DNA from: Desulfobacteraceae bacterium
Lineage (GTDB): Bacteria; Desulfobacterota; Desulfobacteria; Desulfobacterales; Desulfobacteraceae
DNA length: 32,012 nucleotides
Reading direction: 5' to 3'
Assembly (NCBI GenBank): GCA_022712835.1
Contig: JAFLJU010000274.1
Coordinates: forward strand, 1-32,012
The notes under the pieces are model-generated. The model was given only the letters and a program-made list of their open reading frames with translations, did no database searches and had not been told where the DNA came from. Numbering within the stretch: position 1 is the stretch's first letter; each line of letters opens with the position of its first letter. Both the position numbers and the translations under genes were made by a program. Of the stretch, positions 6,913 through 17,000 are shown piece by piece.

Positions 6913-7824
6913 CTAGCCATCCGCATTTATACTATCCAACAATTCTTTGAGAGTTCCAGACATTTCGCTTTCTGTTACCTGGCAGGTCCCGACGGCCTTG
7001 TGTCCGCCACCGCCAAAAGAAAGCATCAATTTGCCGACATTCGTTTTGCTGGTGCGGTTTAATATGGAATGTCCGACTGTGAATACGATATTTTGTTTTT
7101 TGAAACCCCAAATGACACGGATGCTTACGTTACATTGGTCAAACAGGGTGTAGATCATGAAACGATTGCCGCAGTATATTGGGTCCTGGTTCCTGAGGTC
7201 TAGGACGACTGCATTTTCATAGACGGTGGCATTGTCTTTGAGCATCTGGATGAAGCTCTTTTCATCTGCACGGTATTTGTCTATTCGTTCTTTGATATCA
7301 GGGAGTTCCACAATTTCTTCAGCGGTCATGCTGCGGCAGTATTCGATCATGTCCAGCATGAGTTGGTAATTGCTGATGCGATAGTCCCTGTAACGTCCCA
7401 ATCCGGTCCGTGGGTCCATGATGTAGCCGAGCAGAATCCAGCCGGTGGGGCTGGTGATTTCTTCTGCGGTCAGGTTTGCGGAATCGACCTTGTCCACTGC
7501 CTCCATGATGGAGGAAAACGCCTCTGGAAATTTATCAGCTCCGTAATATTCGTAGATGACACGGGCGCAACTGGGCAATTGTTCGCTTCTGCCTTCAAAT
7601 TCAATGTCACCAATACGATCTTGTTCGCTGGTGTGATGATCAAACCAGAGTCCGCAGCCTTCAACATAAGGAACGTTTGCTAAAATATCCTTTTTGCTTA
7701 CTTCGACTTTCCCATCCTGCAAGTCTTTGGGGTGAGCAAAGAGGTAATCATCAATGATGTTGAGGTGTTTCAATAGCGTGGCGCAGACCAGACCATCGAA
7801 ATCAGAGCGGGTGACAAGTCTCAT
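6913..7824 (-). CDS. DHH family phosphoesterase
   Basis: This 303-residue protein belongs to the DHH phosphoesterase superfamily, which hydrolyses phosphodiester or phosphoanhydride bonds with Mn2+ (RecJ, exopolyphosphatase and oligonucleotide or cyclic-dinucleotide phosphodiesterases). Metal-binding motifs near the N-terminus are RSDFDGLVCA and WFDHHTSE. The C-terminal DHHA1-like motif is FGGGGHKAVGTCQV. ATG 7824 has GGAG eight bases upstream. The substrate cannot be decided from sequence: a role in degrading nano-RNA or c-di-AMP/pApA, or polyphosphate, is possible. The following gene encodes a single-domain response regulator, so the pair may link a nucleotide signal to phosphorelay, but that is inference from position only. 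Confidence 0.88.
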   Translation of the reverse strand: MRLVTRSDFDGLVCATLLKHLNIIDDYLFAHPKDLQDGKVEVSKKDILANVPYVEGCGLWFDHHTSEQDRIGDIEFEGRSEQLPSCARVIYEYYGADKFPEAFSSIMEAVDKVDSANLTAEEITSPTGWILLGYIMDPRTGLGRYRDYRISNYQLMLDMIEYCRSMTAEEIVELPDIKERIDKYRADEKSFIQMLKDNATVYENAVVLDLRNQDPIYCGNRFMIYTLFDQCNVSIRVIWGFKKQNIVFTVGHSILNRTSKTNVGKLMLSFGGGGHKAVGTCQVTESEMSGTLKELLDSINADG

Positions 7825-7901
7825 GGCAAAAACTCCAGTTTATCAGTTGGTTGCTGTGTTGCTGTGTTCGATGTTTAACATTACAGAGATTAGCATCTAT
7901 T

Positions 7902-7928
7902 TTTATACGTTCCCAGGAAATTTGTCAA
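7902..7928 (-). promoter_or_regulatory. Candidate sigma-70 promoter of the DHH gene
   Basis: On the minus strand a perfect -35 TTGACA (7923-7928) is followed after 15 bases by TATAAA (7902-7907). The spacing is short, but an A/T-rich stretch continues downstream. The transcript would have a leader of roughly 70 bases before ATG 7824. Confidence 0.5.
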
Positions 7929-7946
7929 AAATAAGACATTATTTTT

Positions 7947-9050
7947 TTAATGCTTGGATAGCATCTGAGCGCGGAGTTGGCGCAAGCGTGTACCGGATCG
8001 GGCACCAAGGTTCATTTCACTCTTTTTCAATTTGGCTGATAAAATGCTGGAAAGGTCGCGTTTTGCAGTGCGAAGGTAGTTTTCATCGTTATCTGCCCGG
8101 ACCAAGTTGAAGAGCGGCGACAATACTCCTGACAGGTGGATATCCATGAGCAGGTCAACCTTGGTTCCGGGTCTGAGTTCCTTGTATCTGGAGGCAGTCA
8201 TGTGCCACCGTGCGCCCTTGCCGCCTGCCACAACATGAGTGTTCGGGAGCCTGATACGCTTTGCCAAAGTCTCTGCCAATACGATTCCGGAAGTGTCATG
8301 TCCATAGTGGTGCGGGAAATTCTCTTTTGGTGTCAATGTCTTGCCAAGGTCGTGACAGAGCCCCATCCAGACACTGATTTCATCTCCGGCCAGAGCGTCC
8401 ATGACCCGGCATGTGTGTTCAATGACATTCGTGTCATGATAGGGGAGCGGACCTGCGGGGATATCCGCACTGTCCTTGAACTCTTCAAACCATGGAGACA
8501 GACATTCTCCCTGAGCAAGGAGCCTGAGGTAGTTGCCGGGAGCCGGAGAGTTGAGTGCCTTGCGTGTTTCCTGACCGATACGATCGGCTGAAATCGAATT
8601 AAGAAGGCCCTTGGCCGAAATCGATTTCATCATATCAATCAACTCGTCATGCGGTGAGAAATCAGGAAATTTTGCCAAGAACCGGGCCGCCCTGAAGACT
8701 CGCAACGGGTCCTGAACGAACGATTGGCCGGATGCGGGTCTCAGTATCCGGTTTTTCAAGTCGTCAAGTCCTTGCGGGTGGCAGATCAGTTCGCCGTTCT
8801 CATTAAGAAGTTGTGCATTGACAGTCAGGTCTCTGGATTTTAATTCATCTATGAGTGTTGGTGCACGCGGGAAAGAGAATTCGAGATTATTGATGAGAAA
8901 AACCGGAAAGGTTTGACCAACTTCCTTTGCACCGGGAAATGCCCGCACAAAATCATCTCTGGTCGTTCCCATGACCAGATAGTCCCTGTCGGTAATTTGT
9001 CTGCCGAGCAGGAGATCGCGGACCGCGCCGCCAGCTAGATATATTCTCAT
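7947..9050 (-). CDS. cca: CCA tRNA nucleotidyltransferase with HD domain
   Basis: This 367-residue class II tRNA nucleotidyltransferase adds or repairs the 3'-CCA end of tRNAs. The polymerase-beta-like head shows LAGGAVRDLLLG, the metal-binding DRD (residues 21-23, ITDRDYLVMG), SRDLTVNAQLL and the nucleotide-binding DPLRVFRAARF. The C-terminal half carries an HD phosphohydrolase domain (CHDLGK, around residue 230), as in the multifunctional E. coli enzyme. The catalytic RRDLTINA motif is slightly altered to SRDLTVNA. ATG 9050 lies only 27 bases from the divergent birA gene, so the two start regions share a very short intergenic space. The ribosome binding site is weak. Confidence 0.92.
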   Translation of the reverse strand: MRIYLAGGAVRDLLLGRQITDRDYLVMGTTRDDFVRAFPGAKEVGQTFPVFLINNLEFSFPRAPTLIDELKSRDLTVNAQLLNENGELICHPQGLDDLKNRILRPASGQSFVQDPLRVFRAARFLAKFPDFSPHDELIDMMKSISAKGLLNSISADRIGQETRKALNSPAPGNYLRLLAQGECLSPWFEEFKDSADIPAGPLPYHDTNVIEHTCRVMDALAGDEISVWMGLCHDLGKTLTPKENFPHHYGHDTSGIVLAETLAKRIRLPNTHVVAGGKGARWHMTASRYKELRPGTKVDLLMDIHLSGVLSPLFNLVRADNDENYLRTAKRDLSSILSAKLKKSEMNLGARSGTRLRQLRAQMLSKH

Positions 9051-9077
9051 AGGCTCACTTCTAACATAAGGTAACCC

Positions 9078-10001
9078 ATGCTTCCAACAGGAATTTTTCT
9101 ATGGAGTTCTGGCTTTGAGGGCCTTGTTTCTTCTACAAATATGGCTCTGCTTGGCGATTGTCACCCTTTGTGGGCAAGTGGTCTCCGGGAGTTTGAGCCA
9201 TGGAAGTCATATTCGGATAATGAAAATTGTTTGGGACCTCTTCTCAAAAGTACAACCCGGAGTGATTCGACAATTGTCGTTACGGGGCCGTGTTCGACGA
9301 CCATGGAAGTCGCACGATATCTTGTTAAAAAGGGAGTGCTCGGAGAGTGGGGCACCGTTATTTCCTCCCAGCAATCCAGCGGAAGAGGACAGCTTCGTCG
9401 TCCATGGGTTTCCTTGCCGGGCAACCTGCACGCATCCATCGTGATGCCAGCTCCACCAACTCAGGGGGATTGGTCCGATCATCTTCAGGAATTGCTCCCG
9501 CTGGTTGCCGGTTTTGTCTTTGGAGAAGTTCTGGGCGACCTTGGTGCAAGTCTTGAAATCAAGTGGCCGAACGATCTTCTGCAAGATGGCCGCAAAGTTG
9601 GCGGGATGTTGATCGAAGAACAAAACGGTGTGGTTATTCTGGGTTTGGGCCTCAATCTGGCAGAGTCGCCACCAGATGAAATGATGCGCGAAGGTTATTC
9701 TGTTTCGGCTACCAGATTGAAAATTCTGCCCCCTGCAAATACCCCTCTCACCCTATTGGAACTCCTTGTAAATCGCGGTAAAAGTGTGTATTCAGTCTTG
9801 CTTGACGAGTTAGTGCCCACTCAATTTATTTCAGCCGCAGCCAGTCGACTCGCATGGCTGGGCCAAAATGTTCTTGTTCGGGAAGGAGGTCAATCCTCCT
9901 ATGAGGCCGAAGTTACAGGCCTTTCCCCCAAAGGCGGGCTCGTCTTACGTCGAAGTGGAAAAGAAATGGTTCTTTATTCCGGCTCGATTTTCCCCCTCTA
10001 G
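9078..10001 (+). CDS. birA: Biotin-[acetyl-CoA-carboxylase] ligase (biotin protein ligase)
   Basis: This 307-residue enzyme should attach biotin to the lysine of biotin carrier domains through biotinyl-5'-AMP. Family motifs are SSQQSSGRGQLRRPW (the adenylate-binding loop, GRGRxG in most members and altered here to GRGQLR), IKWPNDLL, KVGGMLIEE and ILGLGLNLAES. The first 60 residues do not look like the helix-turn-helix of repressor-type BirA, so it is probably a monofunctional (class I) ligase. AAGG lies six bases before ATG 9078. The next gene on the same strand, 77 bases on, is pyruvate carboxylase, whose carrier domain is the obvious substrate. Confidence 0.93.
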   Translation: MLPTGIFLWSSGFEGLVSSTNMALLGDCHPLWASGLREFEPWKSYSDNENCLGPLLKSTTRSDSTIVVTGPCSTTMEVARYLVKKGVLGEWGTVISSQQSSGRGQLRRPWVSLPGNLHASIVMPAPPTQGDWSDHLQELLPLVAGFVFGEVLGDLGASLEIKWPNDLLQDGRKVGGMLIEEQNGVVILGLGLNLAESPPDEMMREGYSVSATRLKILPPANTPLTLLELLVNRGKSVYSVLLDELVPTQFISAAASRLAWLGQNVLVREGGQSSYEAEVTGLSPKGGLVLRRSGKEMVLYSGSIFPL

Positions 10002-10078
10002 GTTTCGCGTATTTGAGACGCAACAGGACTAGAGGGCAGTTTTACAGTCATTTCTTTCCAAGGAGATCAGTGAAATCC

Positions 10079-13000
10079 ATGAAGCCGAAGTCCTTTGAAA
10101 AGGTACTTAAAGAGGTCAAGGGAAAGCGGATTCTTGTTGCCAACCGGGGAATTCCGGCCAGGCGCATATGCCGTTCCATTACCGAGAGGTTTGATGCCAA
10201 GGCAATCATGACCGCCACGGATGTTGATAAAACATCACCCGCCAGTTCCGGCGCGAACGAGCTGCTCATGCTCGGTTCCGATCCCCGTGCTTATCTTGAT
10301 CTTGACAGAATCATTCGTGAAGCCAAAGACAACGATGTTGTTGCCATTCATCCCGGTTGGGGATTTGGTGCCGAAGACGACACATTCCCTGCAAAATGCA
10401 AGAAAGCTGGCATTATTTTTATTGGCCCTCCACAGGAACCAATGCGTATCCTTGGTAACAAGGTTGCCGTTCGCAAGCTCGCCATCGAGCTGGGTGTACC
10501 GGTCGTTCCCGGTTCTGAGAGTGCCGTATCTATCCCGGAAGCTCGTGAGATCGCAAAGGAAATCGGATTTCCTGTCATGCTCAAGGCTGAAGGCGGCGGC
10601 GGTGGACGTGGCATTTATGAAGTCTATGAAGATGAAGAGCTGGAAAATGCCTTTTCCAAAGCTTCCGCTTTGGCCCAGGCCTCTTTCGGAAATCCGCGGC
10701 TGTACGTCGAAAAGCTGCTGACTTCGGTTCGTCATATTGAAATTCAGGTCATTGCCGATCAGCATGGCAATATATTCTGTCTGGATGAACGTGATTGTTC
10801 TGTTCAGCGCAATCATCAGAAACTTATTGAAATCACACCATCTCCCTGGCCCGGCTATACCGAAGAACTTCGCGCCCGGCTCAAGGATTATTCCAGGCGT
10901 CTTGTGGAAGCCGTTGGCTATTATTCTTTGGCGACGGTCGAATTTTTGGTGAACGCCGAGGGTGTGCCGTTTCTCATTGAGGTCAATACCCGGTTGCAGG
11001 TCGAGCATGGTATCACTGAGTGTCGTTACGGCATTGATCTGGTTGAAGAGCAGATCGCCATCGCATTCGGCGCAGAGCTTCGCCTCAACGAAGAAGATAC
11101 AAAACCGTATCAGTGGGTCATGCAATGCCGCATTAACTGCGAAGATCCCCAGAAGGATTTTGAACCCAATTCCGGGCGTATCACCCGCTATGTCTCTCCT
11201 GGCGGGCAGGGGATTCGCATTGATTCATGCATCGGTGACGGCTATCGTTTTCCGTCCAATTATGATTCTGCGGCGTCCCTGCTGATCGCTTACGGCAATT
11301 CCTGGGAAAAAGTCATTGCCTCAATGAGGCGGGCCTTGCGCGAATACATGATTGGCGGCCTGAAGACGACCATTCCGTTCCATCGCAAGATCATAGATCA
11401 GAAAAAATTTGTTGAATCCACTTATGATACCAATTTTGTGCGTCAGAATTATGCTGAACTCATGGATTACTCGGATCGCGAGCCTGATTCCCTGCGCATG
11501 ACCCGTCTCATCGCTGAGATTTCCGCTTTGGGGTACAACAAGTACGTTCAGCTTGGCGAATATCGTGGCCGTGAAGATAAAAGGGTGGGCCGTTTCGAGT
11601 TGGTCGAATCGCCTGAGGTACCCACTTGGTTCGAGCCGCGCATCGTGCGTGGGATGGACAGGGATAGCATTCTTGATACCCTGCGCAGTGATCGTGAGAG
11701 TGGCATTATCCATATGACGGATACCACCACTCGTGATATTACTCAGTCCAATAGCGGAAACCGCTTCCGTCTGGCCGAGGACATGATTGTCGGCCCGACA
11801 CTTGATAAATGCGGTTTCTTTTCTCTTGAAAATGGCGGAGGCGCGCATTTCCATGTGGCCATGCTCGCCAACATGACCTATCCGTTTCATGAAGCTGCCG
11901 AGTGGAACAAATTCGCGCCCACCACGCTCAAGCAGATTCTCATTCGCTCCACTAATATACTGGGCTATAAGCCGCAGCCAAAGAACGTCATGCGCCTGAC
12001 TGGTGAGATGATCAACGAACATTACGAAATCATCCGTTGCTTTGATTTCCTCAATCATATTGAGAATATGCGTCCATTTGCAGAAGTGGCCATGAATTCG
12101 ACGAAGAATATCTTTGAACCAGCCATTTCATTATCCTGGGCCAAGGGATTCGATGCTGAGCGGTACTTGCTTGTTGCAGAAGATATCATCGCCATGTGTG
12201 CTGATGTAGCAGGTGTCAGCAAGAAGCAGGCTGAGAAGCGGATCATTCTGGGCCTCAAGGATATGGCCGGTGTCTGTCCGCCGAGGTTCATGCGCGAACT
12301 TATCGGAGCTCTTCGGGCCAGATACCCGGAACTGGTCATCCACAGTCATCGTCATTATACCGATGGTCTGTTTGTTCCGACCATGGGTGCTGCCGCTGAA
12401 GCCGGGGCGCATATCGTTGATGTCGCAATCGGTTCAGCCGTTCGTTGGTATGGCCAGGGTGAAGTTCTGTCCACCGCCGCCTACATTGAGGATGAGATCG
12501 GCCTGAAGACGCATCTGGATAAGGATATGATCCGGGCTGCCAATTTTCAGCTCAAGCAGATCATGCCGTACTACGACAAGTATACGGCACCGTATTTTCA
12601 GGGTATTGATCACGATGTGGTCAGGCACGGCATGCCGGGCGGCGCGACATCATCATCTCAGGAAGGCGCACTCAAGCAGGGCTATATCAAGCTGTTGCCC
12701 TATATGCTCAAATTCCTTGAAGGAACCCGCAAAATCATCCGGTATCACGATGTGACTCCCGGTTCGCAGATTACCTGGAACACCGCATTTCTTGCCGTCA
12801 CAGGTGGTTACAAGCGTGGCGGAGAACGTGAGGTTCGCAGGCTCCTCAACATGTTGGATATCGTCAACCTTTGCAAAGAAGAGAATTTGACGGATCTTGA
12901 GCGTACAGCCAGACTCGATCTGTATCGTGATTCCAATGATGCGTTCAGAAATCTTTTGCTTGGCAAGTTTGGTAAACTGCCCCTCGGATTCCCTGAGGAC

Positions 13001-13780
13001 TGGGTTTATCAATCTGCATTCGGTAAAGGTTGGGAAGCAGCCATTAAGGAGCGCACGGAAGAATCTCCGCTCAATACGCTGGTTGACGTTGATCTGGTGG
13101 CGGAAAGAGAAGCCTTGCAGACTCGTCTGCATCGCCAGCCGTCCGAGGAAGAGTTCGTCATGTACCTCAATCATCCTGGCGATGCCATTACGACCATTGA
13201 TTTCTGTGAAAAATACGGTAATATCAATAATTTACCGATTGATGTGTGGTTTGAAGGCCTTGAGAAGGGAGAGGTTCTGCACTTTCAGGGTAATTGTAAA
13301 AAGCCGCACAGAATGCGTATTCTGGATATTTCCGAACCGGACGAGAACGGTATGGTCGTTGTCCGGTATGTCCTTGATTCCGAGATCATGAGCCATCAGG
13401 TCAAGGTTGCCGAGCCGGAAGCCGGGGGCAAGGATATTACGGAAATGGCGAATCCAGCCAATGAATACCATGTCGGTTCGCCGAGCAACGGTGATCTTTG
13501 GGTCACTCATGTGCGTCCGGGAGACAAGGTCAAGGTGGGAGAGGAGTTGTTCAACATCTCCATCATGAAACAGGAAAAGTCAGTGCTTGCGCCAGTTGAT
13601 GGCGTAGTGCGGCGAGTGATCAAAGCTGGCAACTACACCGAGGACAAGAAAATGATCCCGGTCGTGGAAGGAGAACTGCTTATCGAACTCGGACCGGCAG
13701 CGGGCTTATGTCCAACCTGCAAAACTGACATTCCGGGTGAAGACTGCAACTTCTGCCCTAATTGCGGACAGAAAATGTAA
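10079..13780 (+). CDS. pyc: Pyruvate carboxylase with C-terminal zinc ribbon
   Basis: This protein of about 1233 residues carboxylates pyruvate to oxaloacetate with ATP and bicarbonate. Biotin carboxylase comes first (RILVANRGIPARRICRS; ATP loop GGGGGRGIYEV; EVNTRLQVEHGITE). The carboxyltransferase domain starts near residue 560 (TTTRDITQSN), with the carbamylated lysine expected in LKDMAGV and a divergent MPGGATSSSQ loop. The biotin carrier domain ends with MKQEKS, where Lys1164 should be biotinylated (most enzymes have AMKM). The protein ends with four CxxC-type cysteines (CPTC and CPNC, residues 1211-1229), a zinc ribbon not expected in pyruvate carboxylase. The start is either ATG 10079 or GTG 10070: AGGAG at 10061-10065 is 13 or 4 bases away, respectively. 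It sits behind birA and before PEP synthase. Confidence 0.92.
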   Translation: MKPKSFEKVLKEVKGKRILVANRGIPARRICRSITERFDAKAIMTATDVDKTSPASSGANELLMLGSDPRAYLDLDRIIREAKDNDVVAIHPGWGFGAEDDTFPAKCKKAGIIFIGPPQEPMRILGNKVAVRKLAIELGVPVVPGSESAVSIPEAREIAKEIGFPVMLKAEGGGGGRGIYEVYEDEELENAFSKASALAQASFGNPRLYVEKLLTSVRHIEIQVIADQHGNIFCLDERDCSVQRNHQKLIEITPSPWPGYTEELRARLKDYSRRLVEAVGYYSLATVEFLVNAEGVPFLIEVNTRLQVEHGITECRYGIDLVEEQIAIAFGAELRLNEEDTKPYQWVMQCRINCEDPQKDFEPNSGRITRYVSPGGQGIRIDSCIGDGYRFPSNYDSAASLLIAYGNSWEKVIASMRRALREYMIGGLKTTIPFHRKIIDQKKFVESTYDTNFVRQNYAELMDYSDREPDSLRMTRLIAEISALGYNKYVQLGEYRGREDKRVGRFELVESPEVPTWFEPRIVRGMDRDSILDTLRSDRESGIIHMTDTTTRDITQSNSGNRFRLAEDMIVGPTLDKCGFFSLENGGGAHFHVAMLANMTYPFHEAAEWNKFAPTTLKQILIRSTNILGYKPQPKNVMRLTGEMINEHYEIIRCFDFLNHIENMRPFAEVAMNSTKNIFEPAISLSWAKGFDAERYLLVAEDIIAMCADVAGVSKKQAEKRIILGLKDMAGVCPPRFMRELIGALRARYPELVIHSHRHYTDGLFVPTMGAAAEAGAHIVDVAIGSAVRWYGQGEVLSTAAYIEDEIGLKTHLDKDMIRAANFQLKQIMPYYDKYTAPYFQGIDHDVVRHGMPGGATSSSQEGALKQGYIKLLPYMLKFLEGTRKIIRYHDVTPGSQITWNTAFLAVTGGYKRGGEREVRRLLNMLDIVNLCKEENLTDLERTARLDLYRDSNDAFRNLLLGKFGKLPLGFPEDWVYQSAFGKGWEAAIKERTEESPLNTLVDVDLVAEREALQTRLHRQPSEEEFVMYLNHPGDAITTIDFCEKYGNINNLPIDVWFEGLEKGEVLHFQGNCKKPHRMRILDISEPDENGMVVVRYVLDSEIMSHQVKVAEPEAGGKDITEMANPANEYHVGSPSNGDLWVTHVRPGDKVKVGEELFNISIMKQEKSVLAPVDGVVRRVIKAGNYTEDKKMIPVVEGELLIELGPAAGLCPTCKTDIPGEDCNFCPNCGQKM

Positions 13781-13784
13781 ATCG

Positions 13785-13814
13785 GTCCCTCTGCGAAAAG
13801 CAGAGGGACTTTTC
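13785..13814 (+). terminator. Rho-independent terminator after pyruvate carboxylase
   Basis: GTCCCTCTGC-gaaaa-GCAGAGGGAC is a perfect 10-bp stem followed by TTTTC. It begins 5 bases after the pyc stop, so the PEP synthase gene is probably expressed from its own promoter or by partial readthrough. Confidence 0.85.
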
Positions 13815-13867
13815 ATTTATCATCAGGGAATTGAGTATTATTTTCCTGAATGATTGACGGATAGTAG

Positions 13868-13890
13868 GATTACCTTGTAAGCGGGTAATC
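13868..13890. promoter_or_regulatory. Inverted repeat upstream of PEP synthase
   Basis: GATTACC-N9-GGTAATC is a perfect 7-bp inverted repeat 120 bases before the PEP synthase start. TTGACG at 13854-13859 could be a -35 box, but its -10 partner is poor. A regulator binding site is possible. Confidence 0.35.
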
Positions 13891-14010
13891 TGAGCTGGAA
13901 TCAGGACTGCTGTATAGATTGTTCACGCTAAAATTGTAGTGAGTGTGTGGCTTTGACTGAAGGGGATTGGGATTTCGCTTCGGACTGCCCGGACTTTCTA
14001 GGAGGAAAAA

Positions 14011-17000
14011 ATGGCCAAGACCCAGAAAAAGCCTGCCAAACCGGCTGCGACCAGCAAAGCCAGTAAGGCTGAGGCAAAAACTGAGAGTCTCAAAGAGAAG
14101 TTGGTTCTCAACGGATCCGAGATTGAAATGATCGGCGAAGATGCCGAGCTTCTTGTAGGTGGTAAGAACTATAATACCGCCATAATCAGTCAGGTTCCAG
14201 GAATCATGGCTCCTGAATTCAGGGCCATTTCCTCTCATGTATTTCATACTATCCTGGATGAAACAAAGGTTTACGCCGCAGTTGTTCGCGCTACCGTTGA
14301 CAAGGAATACAACAAAGTTGACTGGAGTTCCGATGCCGTAAACGAAGATTCTGAATTTCTTCAGCATTTTGTTCGTGAAGTCGGCAAGAAAGCGCGTGAA
14401 CAGGCAAAGAAGCAGTCGGGTACGCCCATCAAGCTTCGGACATTCATCAACAACGTTGTCGAAGGCTTTGCCACGTCTCCTGAAGGTATCGACCAGCTTC
14501 GCATGCGTTCTGTTCTCGTGCAGTCTGCAATTCTTTCGGTTGAAATTCCTGACGAAATAGGCAAGGCCGTCAAGAGTGCCTATGCTGCCATCTGCAAGGA
14601 GGCAGCTTCTGATGATGTTCCTGTTGCCGTGCGCTCTTCTGCTGCGGGCGAAGACAGCCGCAAGAAGGCATTTGCCGGTCTTCAGGATACGTATTTGAAT
14701 ATTGTGGGTGAGGATGAGTGCCTCATTGCATATCATTGGGATTGCGCTTCCGCCTACAACCTGCGTTCAATGACCTATCGCCGCGAGGCCATCCTCGATG
14801 CCATTACCAAGGCAGAGGAAACCGGCGATGATTCAATTGCCGAACTCGCCAAGAGGGAGTGGGCCATTGAGCACACTTCCTTGTCGGTTTGCATCATGCG
14901 CATGATCAACCCGATCATCTCCGGTACAGCTTTCAGCGCAGATACCGCCACTGGTTGCCGCGGTACTGATCGCAACGACCTCGTTTCCATCGATGCCAGC
15001 TACGGTCTTGGTGAAGCGGTTGTCGGTGGAATGGTTACTCCTGATAAATTCTATGTATTCCAGCGTGATGGTGGCCGTGAGGTCGTCATTCGTTTCATGG
15101 GTTGCAAGGAAAAGAAGATTATTTACAAGCCGGACGGAAGCGGAACTCAGGTCGTGAAAGTCCCTGAGAACGAAGTCTTTCGGTGGGCCCTTTCCATTGC
15201 CCAGGCGGAAATGGTCGCTCAGGGTGTGCGCGCTATCTCCAAGGCTTATGGCGATATGATCATGGACTCCGAGTTCTGTATCGACAAGACAGATCGTCTC
15301 TGGTTCGTGCAGGCCAGACCGGAAACCCGCTGGAACGAAGAATTCGAGCAGCATCCTGACAAGATATTCATGCGCCGTCTTGAAGTTGACAAAAAGGCCA
15401 TTGAGTCTGCTGAAGTCATCCTTGAGGGCAATGGTGCATCCCGTGGCGCAGGGCAGGGGACCGTCAAGTACCTGCGTTCTGCATTGGAACTCAATAAAAT
15501 TAATAAGGGCGAGATTCTGGCTGCCGAACGTACTGACCCGGACATGGTTCCCGGCATGCGTATCGCATCTGCCATTTTGGCCGACGTTGGTGGTGACACC
15601 AGTCATGCGGCCATCACATCTCGTGAACTGGGCATCCCGGCAATCATTGGCATCCAGCGTCTTGAGGTCCTGAGGACTCTTGATGGGCAGCAGGTCACCG
15701 TTGATGGGTCTCGTGGCAAAGTCTACCGGGGTGAACTCCCGCTGGTGGAAGTTGGCGGCGAAATTGATATTGCTGCATTGCCGGCCACCAAGACCAAGGT
15801 CGGCCTGATTCTGGCTGATGTTGGTCAGGCATTGTTCCTGTCTCGTCTGCGTCAGGTTCCCGATTTTGAAATCGGCCTGCTTCGCGCTGAGTTCATGCTT
15901 GGTAATATTGGCGTTCATCCCATGGCTCTCGAAGCCTATGACAAAGCCGAGTTGAATGATCTGGTTGAGGAAAATCTCAAGCAGATGGACAACAAGCTGA
16001 CCAAGGTCATGATCGAGCAGCTTGCAGCCGGCTTGATTACAATGCCGCTCAAGCTTCGCGAATACGTTGGCCTGCTCACCGGCCTGTCCAAAGAAATGGA
16101 CGCTCTGGCCGAGCAAGAAGGTTCGCGCAGCACCGATGAAGTGCTCGCCATGCACCGCAAGTTGCGTGAGATGGACCACAAACTTGATGAACACATCGCC
16201 CACGCTACCGAGCGTCTCGATGTCCTCAAGACATCCATTGATCTTGATGCTCATATTGCTGTTATCCTTGGATATCAAGATGTTCTGGACCCCATGCCTC
16301 AAACGCATAGTGAAGCGTGGAAGATTCGTCAGCAGCATGAACAGGTCGTCGCCGGCTATGTTGCACGTGTGAAGGATGAGCCAGAGCTGGTTGCCTACTT
16401 TGATCAGATAACAGCGATGCGTGAGGAAGTTGCGCTCAAGATGGGCCTCAAGTCTGAAATGGACGAAGTGGCAACTCTGCCGGATCGCATTCGCAATCTC
16501 TTGGAATCTCGTGGTTACACCACAGGTAAAGAAAACTATATTCAGACGCTGTCACAGGGCTTGGCGCTCTTCGCCATGGCTTTCTATGGTAGCAATATTG
16601 TTTACAGAACCACTGACTTCAAGTCCAATGAGTACCGTAACCTCTTAGGTGGCTTGCTCTTTGAGGCTTACGAAGACAACCCCATGATCGGTTATCGTGG
16701 TGTTTCTCGTAATATCCATGACTGGGAACTGGAAGCTTTCAAGCTGGCTCGTGGCATCTATGGCGGCAAGAACCTGAGCATCATGTTCCCATTCGTCCGT
16801 ACTCTGGAAGAAGCGCGCAGCATGAAACGTTACCTCAAGCAGGTACACAATCTGGAATCCGGCAGGGACGGCCTCAAGGTCATCCTCATGGCAGAAATTC
16901 CGAGTAACGCAATTCTGTGTAAGGAATTCCTCAAGGAAGTTGATGGATTCTCCATCGGTTCCAATGATATGACACAGATGGTGCTTGCTACAGACCGCGA

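Noticed and set aside
10235..11125. A 296-codon minus-strand frame opposite the biotin carboxylase domain
   Set aside because: It lies wholly within a highly conserved domain on the other strand and shows no known motif; it is an antisense shadow.
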